Shown in pieces: positions 53,148 to 63,986 of a stretch of 64,000 nucleotides of DNA. The notes below the pieces were generated by a model that made no database searches, was not told where the DNA came from, and worked only from the letters and a program-made list of their open reading frames with translations. The DNA is from Pseudomonas beijingensis (GTDB lineage Bacteria; Pseudomonadota; Gammaproteobacteria; Pseudomonadales; Pseudomonadaceae), in assembly GCF_030687295.1 (NCBI RefSeq), contig NZ_CP117425.1:5646001-5710000 (forward strand), given 5' to 3'. Made by a program: the position numbers and the translations under genes. Each line of letters starts with the position of its first letter. Within the stretch, counting starts at the first letter, position 1.

Positions 53148-56100
53148 ATGAATCTGCCTCTCCCAGCCGACCACGCCATGGCAGGCTTTCACCCCGCCGT
53201 TCGCGCCTGGTTCAGCCAGACATTCCCGACGGTCACCGCCGCCCAGGCCCGGGCGTGGCCGCTGATCGGCCAGCGACGCTCGGTGCTGGTGGCGGCGCCC
53301 ACCGGTTCGGGCAAGACCCTGACCGCGTTTCTCGCCGTGCTCGATGACCTGGTGCACCGCGGCCTGGAACAGGGCGGCCTGCCGGACCAGACCCTGGTGG
53401 TCTACGTCTCGCCGCTCAAGGCCCTGAGCAACGACATCCAGATCAACCTGCAGAATCCCCTGGCCGGCATCACCGAGCAGTTGCAAAAGATGGGCTTGCC
53501 GCCCTTGCCGATCACCACCGCCGTGCGCACTGGCGACACGCCGCAAAAAGACCGCTCGGCGATGCGCAAGACCGCGCCGCACATCCTGGTGACCACCCCC
53601 GAATCCCTCTACGTGCTGCTCGGTTCCGATTCCGGCCGGCAGATGCTCGCCAGCACCCGCACGGTGATCGTCGACGAAATCCACGCCATCGCCGCCAGCA
53701 AGCGCGGCAGCCACCTGGCCTTGAGCCTGGAGCGCCTGCAAGCCCTGTGCGCCGAACCGCTGATGCGCATCGGCCTGTCCGCCACGCAGAAGCCGATCGA
53801 AGCGGTGTCCCGCTTTCTCGTCGGCGAAGGACGCAGTTGTGAAATCGTCGACATCGGGCACGCTCGCCCCCGGGACCTGGACATCGAGGTGCCACCGGTG
53901 CCGTTGTCGGCGGTGATGGCCAATGACGTGTGGGAACTGGTCTACAACCGCCTCGCCGAGCTGGCCCGGGAACATCGCACCACCCTGGTGTTCGTCAACA
54001 CGCGGCGCCTGGCCGAACGCCTCAGCCGCCATTTGAGCGAGCGCCTGGGCAAGGACGCCGTGGCCGCCCACCACGGCAGCCTGGCGAAAGAGTTTCGCCT
54101 CGACGCCGAACAACGCCTCAAACGCGGCGAACTGCAGGTGCTGATCGCCACCGCCTCCCTGGAGCTGGGCATTGATATCGGCGATGTCGACCTGGTCTGC
54201 CAGATTGCCTCACCCCGTTCGATCTCGGCATTCCTGCAAAGAGTGGGACGCTCTGGCCACCAGGTCGGCGGCACGCCCAAGGGACGTCTGTTCGCCACCA
54301 CCCGCGACGACTTGATCGAATGCGCCGCCCTGCTCGACTGCGTACGCCGTGGCGAACTCGACATCCTGCACATCCCCAAGGCGCCGCTGGATGTGCTGGC
54401 CCAACAGATCGTCGCCGAAGTCAGTTGCCAGGAATGGCCGGAACAAGCGCTGCTAGAAACCTTCCGTCGCGCCTCGCCCTACGCGGCGCTGGACGAAGGG
54501 CATTACCAGGCGCTGTTGCAGATGCTCGCCGAAGGCCTCAACGGTCGCCAGGGCGTGCGCAGCGCCTACCTGCACCGCGACGCCGTGACCCGGACTCTGC
54601 GCGGGCGCCGGGGCAGCAAACTGACGGCAGTGACCAGCGGCGGCACCATTCCGGACAACGCCGACTACAGCGTGCTGCTCGAACCCCAGGGCTTGAACAT
54701 CGGCAGCGTCAACGAAGACTTCGCGGTGGAGAGCATTGCCGGCGATGTGTTCCAACTGGGCAATACGTCTTACCGCATCATCCGCGTCGAGACCGGCCGC
54801 GTGCGGGTCGAAGACGCCCAGGGCCAACCGCCGACCATCCCGTTCTGGCTCGGCGAAGCCCCGGGGCGCAGCGACGAATTGTCTTGGGCCGTGGCACGCC
54901 TGCAAGCCCAGCTCGATCAGCTGCTCGGCGCCACGCCGGGCAACCTGCAACCGGCCCTCGACTGGCTGACTGGCACCTTGCGCCTGAACCTCGCCAGCGC
55001 CGAACAACTGGTCGACTACCTGGCCCCGGCGCGCCAGGCCTTCGGCGCCCTGCCGTCCCAGGACACGCTGTTGATGGAGCGGTTTTTCGACGAGTCCGGC
55101 GGCACCCAACTGATCATCCATACGCCGTTCGGCAGCCGCATCAACCGCGCCTGGGGCCTGGCCTTGCGCAAGCGCTTCTGCCGCACCTTCAACTTCGAAT
55201 TGCAGGCCGCCGCCAGCGAAGACGCCATCGTGCTCTCGCTGTCCACCAGCCACAGCTTCGAGCTGGATGAAGTCTGGCGCTACCTCAACAGTCACAGCGC
55301 CGAACAGATCCTGGTCCAGGCGGTGCTGGATGCGCCGCTGTTCGGCGTGCGCTGGCGCTGGAACGCTGGCGTGGCCCTGGCCTTGCCGCGCTACACCGGC
55401 GGGCGCAAAGTCGCCCCGCAGATCCAGCGGATGAAAAGCGAAGACCTGATCGCCAGCGTGTTCCCGGACCAGATCGCCTGCCTGGAAAACCTGGCCGGCG
55501 AGCGGGAGATCCCCGATCACCCGCTGGTGGAACAGACCCTCGACGATTGCCTGCACGAAGCCATGGACAGCGAAGGTTGGCTGACGCTGTTGCGACGCAT
55601 GGAAGCGGGCGAGATTCGCCTGATCAGCCGCGACCTGCCGGCGCCCTCGCCCCTGGCAGCGGAAATTCTCAGCGCCCGTCCCTACACCTTTCTCGACGAC
55701 GCGCCGCTGGAAGAGCGGCGGACCCAGGCGGTGATCAACCGGCGCTGGAGCGATCCACAATCCACCGACGACCTTGGCGCACTGGACGCTGAGGCCATCC
55801 AGTCGGTCCGGGATGAGGCCTGGCCGACGCCGGCCAATCTCGATGAAATGCACGAAGCCTTGATGAGCCTGGCCTGCATCGCCGACAGCGAAGCCGGCGC
55901 CCACGCATCATGGCTGGATTGGTTGCAGGCCCTGGCCGCGAGTGGTCGCGCCAGCCATATGCAGATCAGCGCCGAGCGCGGTCTGTGGGTGCCGCTGGAA
56001 CGCCTGACCTGTCTGCAAGCCCTTTATCCACAGGCTCCCTGGCAACCGGCGCTGGCCCCACTGGCCGGTTTCGATGAAGCCTGGGACAGCGACGAAGCGT

Positions 56101-57461
56101 TGGTGGAAATACTTCGGGCCCGGCTCAGTGCCTTTGGCCCGCTGCCATTGAAGGCCATCGCCTACCCGCTGGGGTTGTCGACGCCGCAGGTCACCCAGGC
56201 CCTGGCGCAACTCGAACAGCAAGGCTACGTGCTGCGTGGGCGCTTCACGCCGGGTACCGGGCAGGAGGAATGGTGCGAGCGGCATTTGCTGGCGCGGATC
56301 CATCGCTACACGGTCAAGCGCCTGCGCCGGGAAATCGAGCCGGTGATGTTGCAGGACTTCATGCGGTTTCTGTTCGACTGGCAGCACCTGTCGTCGTCGA
56401 CCCAAGGCCGGGGCAATGCCGTGCTGCCGTCGATCCTCGGCCAGTTCGAGGGCTACCCGGCCGCCGCGTCAGCCTGGGACAGCGACCTGCTGCACGGGCG
56501 GATCAAGGACTATTCGCCCAATTGGCTCGACGAGCTGTGCCGCAGCGGCAAGTGGGTATGGACGCGCCTGAGCGCGCGCCAGAAACCTTCCGCCAGCGCC
56601 CTGCGCAGTACGCCGGTGGTGCTGCTGCCGCGCAACCAGGTGGCGTTGTGGAGCAGTCTGGCCGGGCAAACGGCCGTGGATGAACTGTCGCCCAAGACGC
56701 AAAAAGTCCATCAGGCCCTCAGCGAACACGGCGCACTGTTTTTCGACGAGCTGGCCCACGAAGCCCATCTGCTGCGTAGCGAACTGGAAATCGCCTTGCA
56801 GGAACTGGTGGGCGCCGGGTTGGTGAATGCCGACAGCTTTGCCGGCTTGCGCGCGCTGATCACCCCGGCCAGCAAACGCCAGGCCCGCAGCAGCCGACGC
56901 GGGCGCGGCGCGTTTGTCGGCGGGATGGACGACGCCGGGCGCTGGGCCTTGTTGCGCCGCAGCCAACCCGCCCCCGTGGAAGGCAATCGACCCACACCCA
57001 CCGCGCCGGAAACCCTGGAACACATCGCCATGACCCTGCTGCGCCGTTACGGCGTGGTGTTCTGGCGTTTGCTGGAGCGGGAGGCGGATTGGTTGCCGAG
57101 TTGGCGCGAGCTATTGCGCACATTTCATCGCCTGGAGGCGCGGGGCGAGATTCGCGGCGGGCGTTTTGTCAGCGGCCTGGCGGGCGAACAATTCGCCCTG
57201 CCCGAAGCCATCCCGCTGCTGCGCGAAACCCGCCGCCGCCCCACCGACGGCAGCCTGGTGGCAGTGTGCGGGGTCGACCCACTGAACCTGGCCGGCACCT
57301 TGCTGCCGGGGGCAAAAGTGCCGGCGCTGGCGAGTAATCGGCTGGTGTATCGGGATGGGGTGCCGGTGGCGGCGCAGATTGCCGGCAAGCAGCATCTGTG
57401 GGTGGAGTTGGATGCTCAAGGGATGGCTGAAGTTAAGAGCAAGCTCATTCAGAGAGGTTGA
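53148..57461 (+). CDS. lhr: Lhr-type large DEAD/DEAH helicase
   Basis: A 1437-residue superfamily 2 helicase: Walker A APTGSGKT (50-57), DEIH (176-179), SATQK motif III and QRVGRSGH motif VI, followed by a winged-helix/beta-barrel Lhr core and a long C-terminal domain. Lhr translocates 3' to 5' on single-stranded DNA and unwinds DNA and RNA-DNA hybrids. The C-terminal extension of E. coli Lhr has been linked to DNA repair. The length is close to the 1538-residue E. coli form. No good Shine-Dalgarno lies before the ATG at 53148. It is a lone gene, convergent with the MscS gene. Confidence 0.93.
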   Translation: MNLPLPADHAMAGFHPAVRAWFSQTFPTVTAAQARAWPLIGQRRSVLVAAPTGSGKTLTAFLAVLDDLVHRGLEQGGLPDQTLVVYVSPLKALSNDIQINLQNPLAGITEQLQKMGLPPLPITTAVRTGDTPQKDRSAMRKTAPHILVTTPESLYVLLGSDSGRQMLASTRTVIVDEIHAIAASKRGSHLALSLERLQALCAEPLMRIGLSATQKPIEAVSRFLVGEGRSCEIVDIGHARPRDLDIEVPPVPLSAVMANDVWELVYNRLAELAREHRTTLVFVNTRRLAERLSRHLSERLGKDAVAAHHGSLAKEFRLDAEQRLKRGELQVLIATASLELGIDIGDVDLVCQIASPRSISAFLQRVGRSGHQVGGTPKGRLFATTRDDLIECAALLDCVRRGELDILHIPKAPLDVLAQQIVAEVSCQEWPEQALLETFRRASPYAALDEGHYQALLQMLAEGLNGRQGVRSAYLHRDAVTRTLRGRRGSKLTAVTSGGTIPDNADYSVLLEPQGLNIGSVNEDFAVESIAGDVFQLGNTSYRIIRVETGRVRVEDAQGQPPTIPFWLGEAPGRSDELSWAVARLQAQLDQLLGATPGNLQPALDWLTGTLRLNLASAEQLVDYLAPARQAFGALPSQDTLLMERFFDESGGTQLIIHTPFGSRINRAWGLALRKRFCRTFNFELQAAASEDAIVLSLSTSHSFELDEVWRYLNSHSAEQILVQAVLDAPLFGVRWRWNAGVALALPRYTGGRKVAPQIQRMKSEDLIASVFPDQIACLENLAGEREIPDHPLVEQTLDDCLHEAMDSEGWLTLLRRMEAGEIRLISRDLPAPSPLAAEILSARPYTFLDDAPLEERRTQAVINRRWSDPQSTDDLGALDAEAIQSVRDEAWPTPANLDEMHEALMSLACIADSEAGAHASWLDWLQALAASGRASHMQISAERGLWVPLERLTCLQALYPQAPWQPALAPLAGFDEAWDSDEALVEILRARLSAFGPLPLKAIAYPLGLSTPQVTQALAQLEQQGYVLRGRFTPGTGQEEWCERHLLARIHRYTVKRLRREIEPVMLQDFMRFLFDWQHLSSSTQGRGNAVLPSILGQFEGYPAAASAWDSDLLHGRIKDYSPNWLDELCRSGKWVWTRLSARQKPSASALRSTPVVLLPRNQVALWSSLAGQTAVDELSPKTQKVHQALSEHGALFFDELAHEAHLLRSELEIALQELVGAGLVNADSFAGLRALITPASKRQARSSRRGRGAFVGGMDDAGRWALLRRSQPAPVEGNRPTPTAPETLEHIAMTLLRRYGVVFWRLLEREADWLPSWRELLRTFHRLEARGEIRGGRFVSGLAGEQFALPEAIPLLRETRRRPTDGSLVAVCGVDPLNLAGTLLPGAKVPALASNRLVYRDGVPVAAQIAGKQHLWVELDAQGMAEVKSKLIQRG

Positions 57462-57480
57462 GGGTGTCTAGGCGGGCCTC

Positions 57481-57555
57481 ATCGCGAGCAAGCTCGCTCC
57501 CACAGGGGTTGTTCATTCACCACAAACCTACTGTGGGAGCGAGCTTGCTCGCGAT
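57481..57555. repeat. REP inverted pair (GTGGGAGC family)
   Basis: Tail-to-tail arms between the convergent ends of lhr and the mechanosensitive channel gene. Confidence 0.87.
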
Positions 57556-57587
57556 GAGGCCATAAGCCCCACCAAAAATCTCAGCAG

Positions 57588-59675
57588 TCATTGAGCTTGA
57601 TCAGGCAGCTCATCCCCCGCCTTCGGCTCTTCACCCAACCGCCGCGGCATCACCACCTGCTGTGGATAAGTCTGCGCAAAGTGGACCGCCGGGTGGTTAT
57701 CCACAAGCTTCTTCAACTGCTGGTTGAACGCTCGGCTCACCGCATACTGCCCACCCGACACGGTGCGGAACTGCGCCGTGAGCACCACGCCATTGAGGTC
57801 CATCTTGTCCACGCCGAACACATCCAGCGGCCCTTGCAGGTTGAACTTGAGGAACGGGTCTTCGGCGATCGAACGCCCGGCTTCGCGAATCAACTCGATG
57901 GCCTCGTCCACGTCGGTGTCGTAGGTGAACTGTACGGAGAAGAATGCAAAGGCGAATTGCCGGGACTGGTTGGTCACGGCCTTGATCTGGCCGAACGGCA
58001 CCGAGTGCACGAACCCCTTGCCGTCGCGCAGGCGCAGGGTGCGGATGGTCAGGCCTTCGACGGTACCGGCGTGGCCCGAGCTGAGCACCACCCAATCGCC
58101 GATGGACAGCGTGTCTTCGATGATGATGAACAGCCCGGTGATCACGTCCTGCACCAGTTGCTGCGAGCCGAAACCGATCGCCAGCCCCACCACCCCGGCA
58201 CCGGCCAGCAACGGCGCGACGTTGATACCCAGGTTGGCCATGGTGGTGATGGCGCAGATCACCACCAGGATGATTTTCGCCGCGTTACGCAACAGCGGCA
58301 GGATGGTCTTGACCCGGGTGCTGGGCTGGCGGGCCCCGCGCTTGTTCAGCGGCGGCTTCAAGGCTTCCTGGATCGCCGTGTCGAGCACCACCCACGTGAG
58401 CCAGGTCACCAGGAAGATCAGGCCGATGCGGCTCAAGGAATCGCTGATCGCCCGGCCTATGGCATTGCGCGAGGCGAACTCGAACAGGGAAATGCCCCAA
58501 ATCCGTCCGAGGACTTCAATGAATACCACCGCCATGACGATCCGCAACAAGGCGTGCAACAAGCTCAACAGCCGCCCCTTGTAGGCGCTGTTGCGCTGGA
58601 TGGCCTCGGCCTTGGGCGACTTGAAGACATGTTGGAACACCGTGCTGAGGAACACCGTGGCGATCAGCAGGATGGTGGTGAACAGCGCACAGCGCAGGGC
58701 TTTCTGGTTGTCCTCGCCGACACCGATCAGGCTCACCGCCGACACCAGCACCATCAGCAGGATCGGCCAGTACCAGAGCCCGGAAAAGATCCGCAGCGAC
58801 TCCTGCAAGGCCGGCTGTTTCAAGCGCTGGGCCAGTGGGCGGTTGCGGATCAGGTGCGCCACCGGGCGGCGCATGTGGATCACCAGCCAGCCAAAGATCA
58901 TCGATGCCGACAACCCGGTGAACACCGCGATGCTGCTGGTGATGTTGCCGCCCAGTTGCCGGGCGATCTGCGGGCTGGTGAGGGCATCGCTGAGGGCGGC
59001 GAGAAAGCCGATCATGAACAACGGTCGGGGAGCGAAACGCCGGATCATCGCCACCGCTCGGCGTTTGTGGCCGGCGTTGAACATCACGATCACGCACAGC
59101 AACACCGAGGTGGAAAAAATGCCGCTGCTGGTGGCGTAGGCGAAGCACAGCGCCAGGGCGCGACCGACCGAGACTTGCAGAAAGTGACTGACGTAGAGGG
59201 TCAGCGGCAGGCAGGCCACCGCCGGCAAGGTATAGGGCAGCAGATAACCGAGCAGGTCGTGTACGCGCTGGCGGGTACGCAACCAACGACGCCGACCGAG
59301 ACGTCGCACCAGCAATCGCGCACCGGCCCATAGCAGCGCAAACGCTCCCAGCCACACGCCGGAGAGCAACAGGAAATCCCCTGCCACACGCCAGGACGAA
59401 CGGGACGTCTGGTCTACCAGCCGGTCCACCTCATCCGCCGCCCGGTCCGCCCGCAGGCGCCAGGCATCCACCAGGCTCTGGTTGAGCTCGAGTTTGTCCT
59501 GGACGTCGTCGATGCTCGAACTGATGGCCCCCAATAAACCGCCCTGCACCAGCGGCGCGGGCTCGGCGGGTGGTTCATCGGGCTTGGCGGTGCCAGGGAC
59601 GGCGGCGGTCCCGTAGGCGCTGGTGCCGGACAGGGCCAGCAGGAACATCAGCAATACAGTGCTCAATCGAGACAA
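57588..59675 (-). CDS. Large MscS-family mechanosensitive channel
   Basis: About 695 residues: signal peptide (LSTVLLMFLLALSGTSA), a periplasmic helical segment, about ten membrane helices and a C-terminal MscS domain (PLLAGAGVVGLAIGFGSQQLVQDVITG, trimmed, then EDTLSIGDWVVL). MscS-type channels release solutes on hypo-osmotic shock. AAGGAG at 59686-59691 is correctly placed for a TTG start at 59675; a GTG at 59693 would overlap that ribosome site, and an ATG at about 59648 would shorten the signal peptide. It is divergent from the DUF72 gene. Confidence 0.87.
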   Translation of the reverse strand: MSRLSTVLLMFLLALSGTSAYGTAAVPGTAKPDEPPAEPAPLVQGGLLGAISSSIDDVQDKLELNQSLVDAWRLRADRAADEVDRLVDQTSRSSWRVAGDFLLLSGVWLGAFALLWAGARLLVRRLGRRRWLRTRQRVHDLLGYLLPYTLPAVACLPLTLYVSHFLQVSVGRALALCFAYATSSGIFSTSVLLCVIVMFNAGHKRRAVAMIRRFAPRPLFMIGFLAALSDALTSPQIARQLGGNITSSIAVFTGLSASMIFGWLVIHMRRPVAHLIRNRPLAQRLKQPALQESLRIFSGLWYWPILLMVLVSAVSLIGVGEDNQKALRCALFTTILLIATVFLSTVFQHVFKSPKAEAIQRNSAYKGRLLSLLHALLRIVMAVVFIEVLGRIWGISLFEFASRNAIGRAISDSLSRIGLIFLVTWLTWVVLDTAIQEALKPPLNKRGARQPSTRVKTILPLLRNAAKIILVVICAITTMANLGINVAPLLAGAGVVGLAIGFGSQQLVQDVITGLFIIIEDTLSIGDWVVLSSGHAGTVEGLTIRTLRLRDGKGFVHSVPFGQIKAVTNQSRQFAFAFFSVQFTYDTDVDEAIELIREAGRSIAEDPFLKFNLQGPLDVFGVDKMDLNGVVLTAQFRTVSGGQYAVSRAFNQQLKKLVDNHPAVHFAQTYPQQVVMPRRLGEEPKAGDELPDQAQ

Positions 59676-59774
59676 AACGCGAGGCTCCTTCACACGGGAT
59701 CGGTAAGGAACTGATCAATAACGGGCCGGCAAGTTCGCTCGAAGGGTCAATACACCCCCTGTGGCAGGGATTTA

Positions 59775-59861
59775 TGTGGGAGCAAGGCTTGCCCGCGATG
59801 CAGGCGCTGCGGTCTTTCAGAGATCGAGGCGCCCCCATCGAGGGCAAGCCTTGCTCCCACA
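59775..59861. repeat. REPIN variant (GTGGGAGCAAGGCTTGCCC)
   Basis: An inverted doublet with a distinct tail (GGCTTGCCCGCGAT / ATCGAGGGCAAGCC) in the 295-bp divergent gap between the MscS and DUF72 genes. No gene is seen in the gap. Confidence 0.84.
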
Positions 59862-59970
59862 CAACGGGGAACGCCCCTCCACCGCCGAGCACTCCATCGA
59901 AACTTTCCAGCACGCGCGGCGGTCATCAAAAGACACAGGCGGTACGAGGTCATTGGCACGGGAGGGATAC

Positions 59971-60897
59971 ATGACGGCGATCCACATTGGCATTTCCGGC
60001 TGGCGCTACACACCTTGGCGGGGGGATTTCTACCCCAAGGGACTGATCCAGAAACGGGAATTGCAATTCGCCTCGCGAGCGGTCAACAGTATCGAAATCA
60101 ATGGATCGTTCTACGCCCTGCAACGCCCCGAACGGTATGCCCAGTGGTATGCCGAGACACCGCCCGGCTTCGTGTTCAGCGTCAAGGCCCCGCGTTTCAT
60201 TACCCACATCAAGCGCCTGCGGGATATCCGCAAGCCTTTGGCCAACTTTTTCGCCTCGGGCGTGCTGGAACTCAAGGAGAAACTGGGGGCGATCCTCTGG
60301 CAGTTCCCGCCCAGCTTCAAATTCGACCCCGAGCTGTTCGAAGACTTCCTCAAGCAATTGCCCCACGACACCGAAGGCGCCGCCGCCCTGGCCCGCGAGC
60401 ACGAGCCGCGCCTGGACGGCCACGCCAGCACCACGACTGACAAAAAGCGCCCACTGCGCCACGCCGTGGAAATCCGTCATGAAAGTTTTATCGACCCGCA
60501 TTTCATCACGCTGCTCAAGCGTTACGACGTGGCCCTGGTGATCGCCGACACCGCCGGCAAGTGGCCCTATCGCGAAGACGTCACCAGCGATTTTGTCTAC
60601 CTGCGCCTGCACGGTGCCGAGGAACTGTACGCCAGCGGCTACACCGACGAGGCGTTGAAGCGCTGGGGCGACCGGATCGAGGCCTGGAGCCACGGCAGGC
60701 AGCCGAGCGACGCGCACCTGATCGACCCGGACAAGAAACCACGGGCACGCAAAAGCCGGGAAGTGTTCTGCTATTTCGACAACGACATCAAAGTCCGCGC
60801 GCCCTACGACGCACGCCACTTGCTGGAACGCTTTCATCTGGACAAGGACCTGGCCACCACGCCCGGCGAACGACCGGCCGAAGGGGTGTTGCCATGA
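59971..60897 (+). CDS. DUF72 family protein
   Basis: A 308-residue TIM-barrel-like DUF72 protein ([49 protein letters not shown]). GGAGG about 6 bases before the ATG at 59971 sets the start. It overlaps the ybhP-like gene by 4 bp and so begins a coupled four-gene operon. DUF72 has no proven activity; the barrel and conserved Trp/Arg/Glu residues suggest an enzyme, possibly related to sugar or nucleic-acid processing. Confidence 0.88.
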   Translation: MTAIHIGISGWRYTPWRGDFYPKGLIQKRELQFASRAVNSIEINGSFYALQRPERYAQWYAETPPGFVFSVKAPRFITHIKRLRDIRKPLANFFASGVLELKEKLGAILWQFPPSFKFDPELFEDFLKQLPHDTEGAAALAREHEPRLDGHASTTTDKKRPLRHAVEIRHESFIDPHFITLLKRYDVALVIADTAGKWPYREDVTSDFVYLRLHGAEELYASGYTDEALKRWGDRIEAWSHGRQPSDAHLIDPDKKPRARKSREVFCYFDNDIKVRAPYDARHLLERFHLDKDLATTPGERPAEGVLP

Positions 60898-61703
60898 ACC
60901 GTCCGGAACACACCGAAGCGGCCCATGAGCCGACCCAACAACGGCCCCGGGACCTCGACCGGGTCAACCGTTTCACCGTGCTGACCGTCAACACCCACAA
61001 GGGCTTCACCGCTCTGAACCGGCGCTTCATCCTACCGGAACTGCGCGAAGCGGTGCGCAGTGTGTCCGCCGATGTGGTGTTTTTGCAGGAAGTCCACGGC
61101 ACCCACGAGCACCATCCCCAACGCTACAGCAACTGGCCGAGCATGCCGCAATACGAATTCCTCGCCGACACCCTCTGGCCACAGTTCGCCTATGGTCGCA
61201 ACGCGGTGTACCCGGCGGGCGACCATGGCAATGCGCTGTTGTCGAAATTCCAGATCATCCGCCACGACAACCTGGATGTGTCCATCAGCGGCCATGAAAA
61301 CCGCGGCATGCTCCACAGCGTGCTGCGCCTGCCGGGCGATGGACAGGATGTGCATGCCATCTGCGTCCACTTGGGGCTGCGCGAAGGTCATCGTGTCGAG
61401 CAACTCAAGCTGCTTTGCCAGCACGTGAGCGAATTGCCGCCCGACGCACCGGTGATCGTCGCTGGCGACTTCAACGACTGGCGCGGCAAAGCCAGTGAAC
61501 TGCTCGAGCCCTGCGGCCTGCGGGAAGTGTTCGCCGAACAGTGGGGCAAACCGGCCCGCAGTTTTCCGGCCCGCCTGCCGATCCTGCGCCTGGACCGCAT
61601 CTACGTGCGCAACCTCAAGGCCCGTCATCCCAAGGTATTGAACGTACGACCCTGGTCGCACCTTTCCGACCACGCACCGCTGTCGGTGGAGATCGAATTA
61701 TGA
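60894..61703 (+). CDS. ybhP: Endonuclease/exonuclease/phosphatase family protein, YbhP-like
   Basis: A 269-residue EEP-superfamily metal-dependent phosphodiesterase. Conserved residues are N in TVNTHKG, E in FLQEVHG, D/N in VAGDFNDW and the C-terminal SDHAPL. EEP members hydrolyse DNA, inositol phosphates or lipids. Placement before clsB, with a 4-bp overlap, argues for a lipid-related phosphodiester substrate. The ybhP-clsB-ybhN order is the same as in E. coli. Confidence 0.89.
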   Translation: MNRPEHTEAAHEPTQQRPRDLDRVNRFTVLTVNTHKGFTALNRRFILPELREAVRSVSADVVFLQEVHGTHEHHPQRYSNWPSMPQYEFLADTLWPQFAYGRNAVYPAGDHGNALLSKFQIIRHDNLDVSISGHENRGMLHSVLRLPGDGQDVHAICVHLGLREGHRVEQLKLLCQHVSELPPDAPVIVAGDFNDWRGKASELLEPCGLREVFAEQWGKPARSFPARLPILRLDRIYVRNLKARHPKVLNVRPWSHLSDHAPLSVEIEL

Positions 61704-62998
61704 GCGCGACGATGGACAAAGCGACCGTGGAACAGGTCGACACGACGCCCACCGAACGCAACCCGGCGCTGGCCGATATCGAATACGGCTGGCACGGCAA
61801 CAATCGCGTCACGCTGCTGGAAAATGGCGAGGAGTATTTCCCCAGGGTCTTCGAGGCCATTCGCCGGGCCGAGACAGAAATCCTTCTTGAGACCTTCATT
61901 CTGTTCGAGGACAAGGTCGGCTACGAACTGCGGGACCTGCTGGTGGAAGCGGCCCAGCGTGGCGTGCGCATCACCGTCAGCCTCGATGGCTTCGGCTGCG
62001 GTGAGTTGACCACCGATTTCCTGGCCTCGTTGAGCGACGCCGGGGTGCGTTTGCAGATGTTCGACCCTGCGCCCCGGCACTTGGGGATCCGCACCAACTG
62101 GTTTCGCCGCCTGCACCGCAAGATTGTGGTGGTGGACGGGGTGATTGCGTTCATCGGCGGGATCAATTTTTCCGCCGACCACCTGGGGGATTTCGGCCCC
62201 GAGGCCAAGCAGGATTATTCCGTGGAAGTCAAAGGCCCAGCAGTGGTGGATATCCATCACTTCGCGCTGTTGCAGAGCGGCCGCCCCGCCCGGGCCAAAT
62301 ACTGGTGGCAACGCCGCCGCAGCCGTCGCAACGAGCTGGCGTTCAGCGACCATGACGGCCAGGTGCGCCTGGTCTACCGGGATAACCACGAGCATCAGAC
62401 CGACATCGAAGAGGTCTACCTGCAAGTGCTGCGCAGCGCCCAGCGGCGGGTGGTGATCGCCAACGCCTATTTCTTCCCCGGCTACCGATTACTGCGCGAG
62501 ATCCGCAACGCCGCCCGGCGCGGCGTGGAGGTGCGGCTGATCCTGCAAGGGCAGCCGGACATGATGATCGCCAAGCTCGCGGCGCGGATGCTCTACGACT
62601 ATCTGCTCAAGGCTGGCGTGACAATCTATGAATATTGCGAGCGGCCGCTGCACGGCAAAGTGGCCCTGGTGGATGAGGACTGGAGCACCGTCGGTTCGAG
62701 CAACCTCGACCCGTTGAGCCTGTCGCTGAACCTGGAAGCCAACGTGCTGATCCGCGACCGGACGTTCAACCGCGAGCTGTTCGAACGCCTCGACCACCTG
62801 AGTCGCGAACACTGCACCGCCATGCCTGAAAACCATGCGCCGCGGGGCCTGCTGTGGCGCATGACCATCGGTTTCATGGTGTTCCACTTTTTGCGCCATT
62901 TCCCGGCCTGGGCCGGCTGGCTGCCGGCCCATAAACCGCGTCTGAAACCTTTTTCGCCGCCGACGGCGGTCCGGAGCGAACCCCATGAACCACTCTGA
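61700..62998 (+). CDS. clsB: Cardiolipin synthase B
   Basis: A 432-residue phospholipase-D superfamily enzyme with two HKD motifs: HRKIVVVD (H139, K141, D146) and HGKVALVD (H318, K320, D325). It lacks the N-terminal membrane helices of ClsA, as expected for ClsB. ClsB makes cardiolipin by phosphatidyl transfer and in E. coli can also form phosphatidylglycerol. It is coupled by 4-bp and 14-bp overlaps to the genes before and after. Confidence 0.93.
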   Translation: MSATMDKATVEQVDTTPTERNPALADIEYGWHGNNRVTLLENGEEYFPRVFEAIRRAETEILLETFILFEDKVGYELRDLLVEAAQRGVRITVSLDGFGCGELTTDFLASLSDAGVRLQMFDPAPRHLGIRTNWFRRLHRKIVVVDGVIAFIGGINFSADHLGDFGPEAKQDYSVEVKGPAVVDIHHFALLQSGRPARAKYWWQRRRSRRNELAFSDHDGQVRLVYRDNHEHQTDIEEVYLQVLRSAQRRVVIANAYFFPGYRLLREIRNAARRGVEVRLILQGQPDMMIAKLAARMLYDYLLKAGVTIYEYCERPLHGKVALVDEDWSTVGSSNLDPLSLSLNLEANVLIRDRTFNRELFERLDHLSREHCTAMPENHAPRGLLWRMTIGFMVFHFLRHFPAWAGWLPAHKPRLKPFSPPTAVRSEPHEPL

Positions 62999-63986
62999 AG
63001 CGCACACCGCGCCGAGAGATGCCCATGCGCCGGAACAGGCCAAGCCCAAATCCCGCTGGAGCCGCTGGAAAAGACCGCTGACCCTGGCGTTTTTCCTGCT
63101 GCTGATCGTACTGTTCACGGCCTTGGCCCGGCGTATCGATTGGTCCGAAGTGTTGGCCACCCTGGCCGATTTCAAGGTGCGTACCTTGATCATCGCCGCC
63201 GCACTGACCGTCACCAGCTTCATCACCTATGCCTGCTTCGATCTGATCGGACGCACCTACATCCGTCAGAAACTCGGTTGGCGGCAGATCTTGCCGGTGG
63301 GGGTGATCAGTTATGCCTTCAACCTCAACCTCAGCGCCTGGGTCGGTGGCATCGCCATGCGCTATCGGCTGTATTCGCGGCTGGGGGTCAGCAGCGGGAA
63401 CATCGCCAAGATCCTCGGCCTGAGCCTGGCCACCAACTGGTTCGGCTACATGACCCTGGCCGGGGTGGTGTTCAGCAGCGGCCTGGTGACCATGCCACCG
63501 GGCTGGAAACTCAGCAGCGACGCGCTGCAAGGTGTCGGCGCGCTGTTGTTGCTGGTGAGCGCTGGTTATCTCGTGGCCTGTCGATTTTCCAAGCGTCGGG
63601 CCTGGACGATTCGCGGCATGGAAATCAACCTGCCGTCGCTGCGCATGGCGGTGCTGCAACTGGCGTTGGGTGCGCTGAACTGGTCGTTGATGGCGGCGGT
63701 GATCTTCACCTTGCTGCCCAGCAAACTGGATTACCCGGTGGTACTCGGGGTATTGCTGATCAGCAGCATCGCCGGGGTCATCACCCACATTCCGGCGGGG
63801 CTTGGGGTGTTGGAAGCGGTGTTCGTTGCCCTGCTGCAACATGAGGTATCGCGGGGCAGCCTGTTGGCGGGGCTGATCGCTTACCGGGCGATCTATTTCA
63901 TCCTGCCGTTGCTGATTACCGTGGTGATGTACCTGGTGATAGAGGCGAAGGCCAAGGCGTTGCGGGTCAAGCCCGGGCTCAAGTGA
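62985..63986 (+). CDS. ybhN: YbhN-like membrane protein (lysylphosphatidylglycerol synthase TM family)
   Basis: A 333-residue integral membrane protein with about eight helices and a charged, Pro/Lys-rich N-terminal tail. It belongs to the UPF0104/MprF-flippase-like family (LSAWVGGIAMRYRLYSRLG, HIPAGLGVLEAVFVALL). It overlaps clsB by 14 bp. MprF relatives flip modified phosphatidylglycerol, so transport or presentation of a clsB product is a reasonable inference. The complete C-terminus is in the window; 14 bases follow. Confidence 0.9.
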   Translation: MNHSEAHTAPRDAHAPEQAKPKSRWSRWKRPLTLAFFLLLIVLFTALARRIDWSEVLATLADFKVRTLIIAAALTVTSFITYACFDLIGRTYIRQKLGWRQILPVGVISYAFNLNLSAWVGGIAMRYRLYSRLGVSSGNIAKILGLSLATNWFGYMTLAGVVFSSGLVTMPPGWKLSSDALQGVGALLLLVSAGYLVACRFSKRRAWTIRGMEINLPSLRMAVLQLALGALNWSLMAAVIFTLLPSKLDYPVVLGVLLISSIAGVITHIPAGLGVLEAVFVALLQHEVSRGSLLAGLIAYRAIYFILPLLITVVMYLVIEAKAKALRVKPGLK

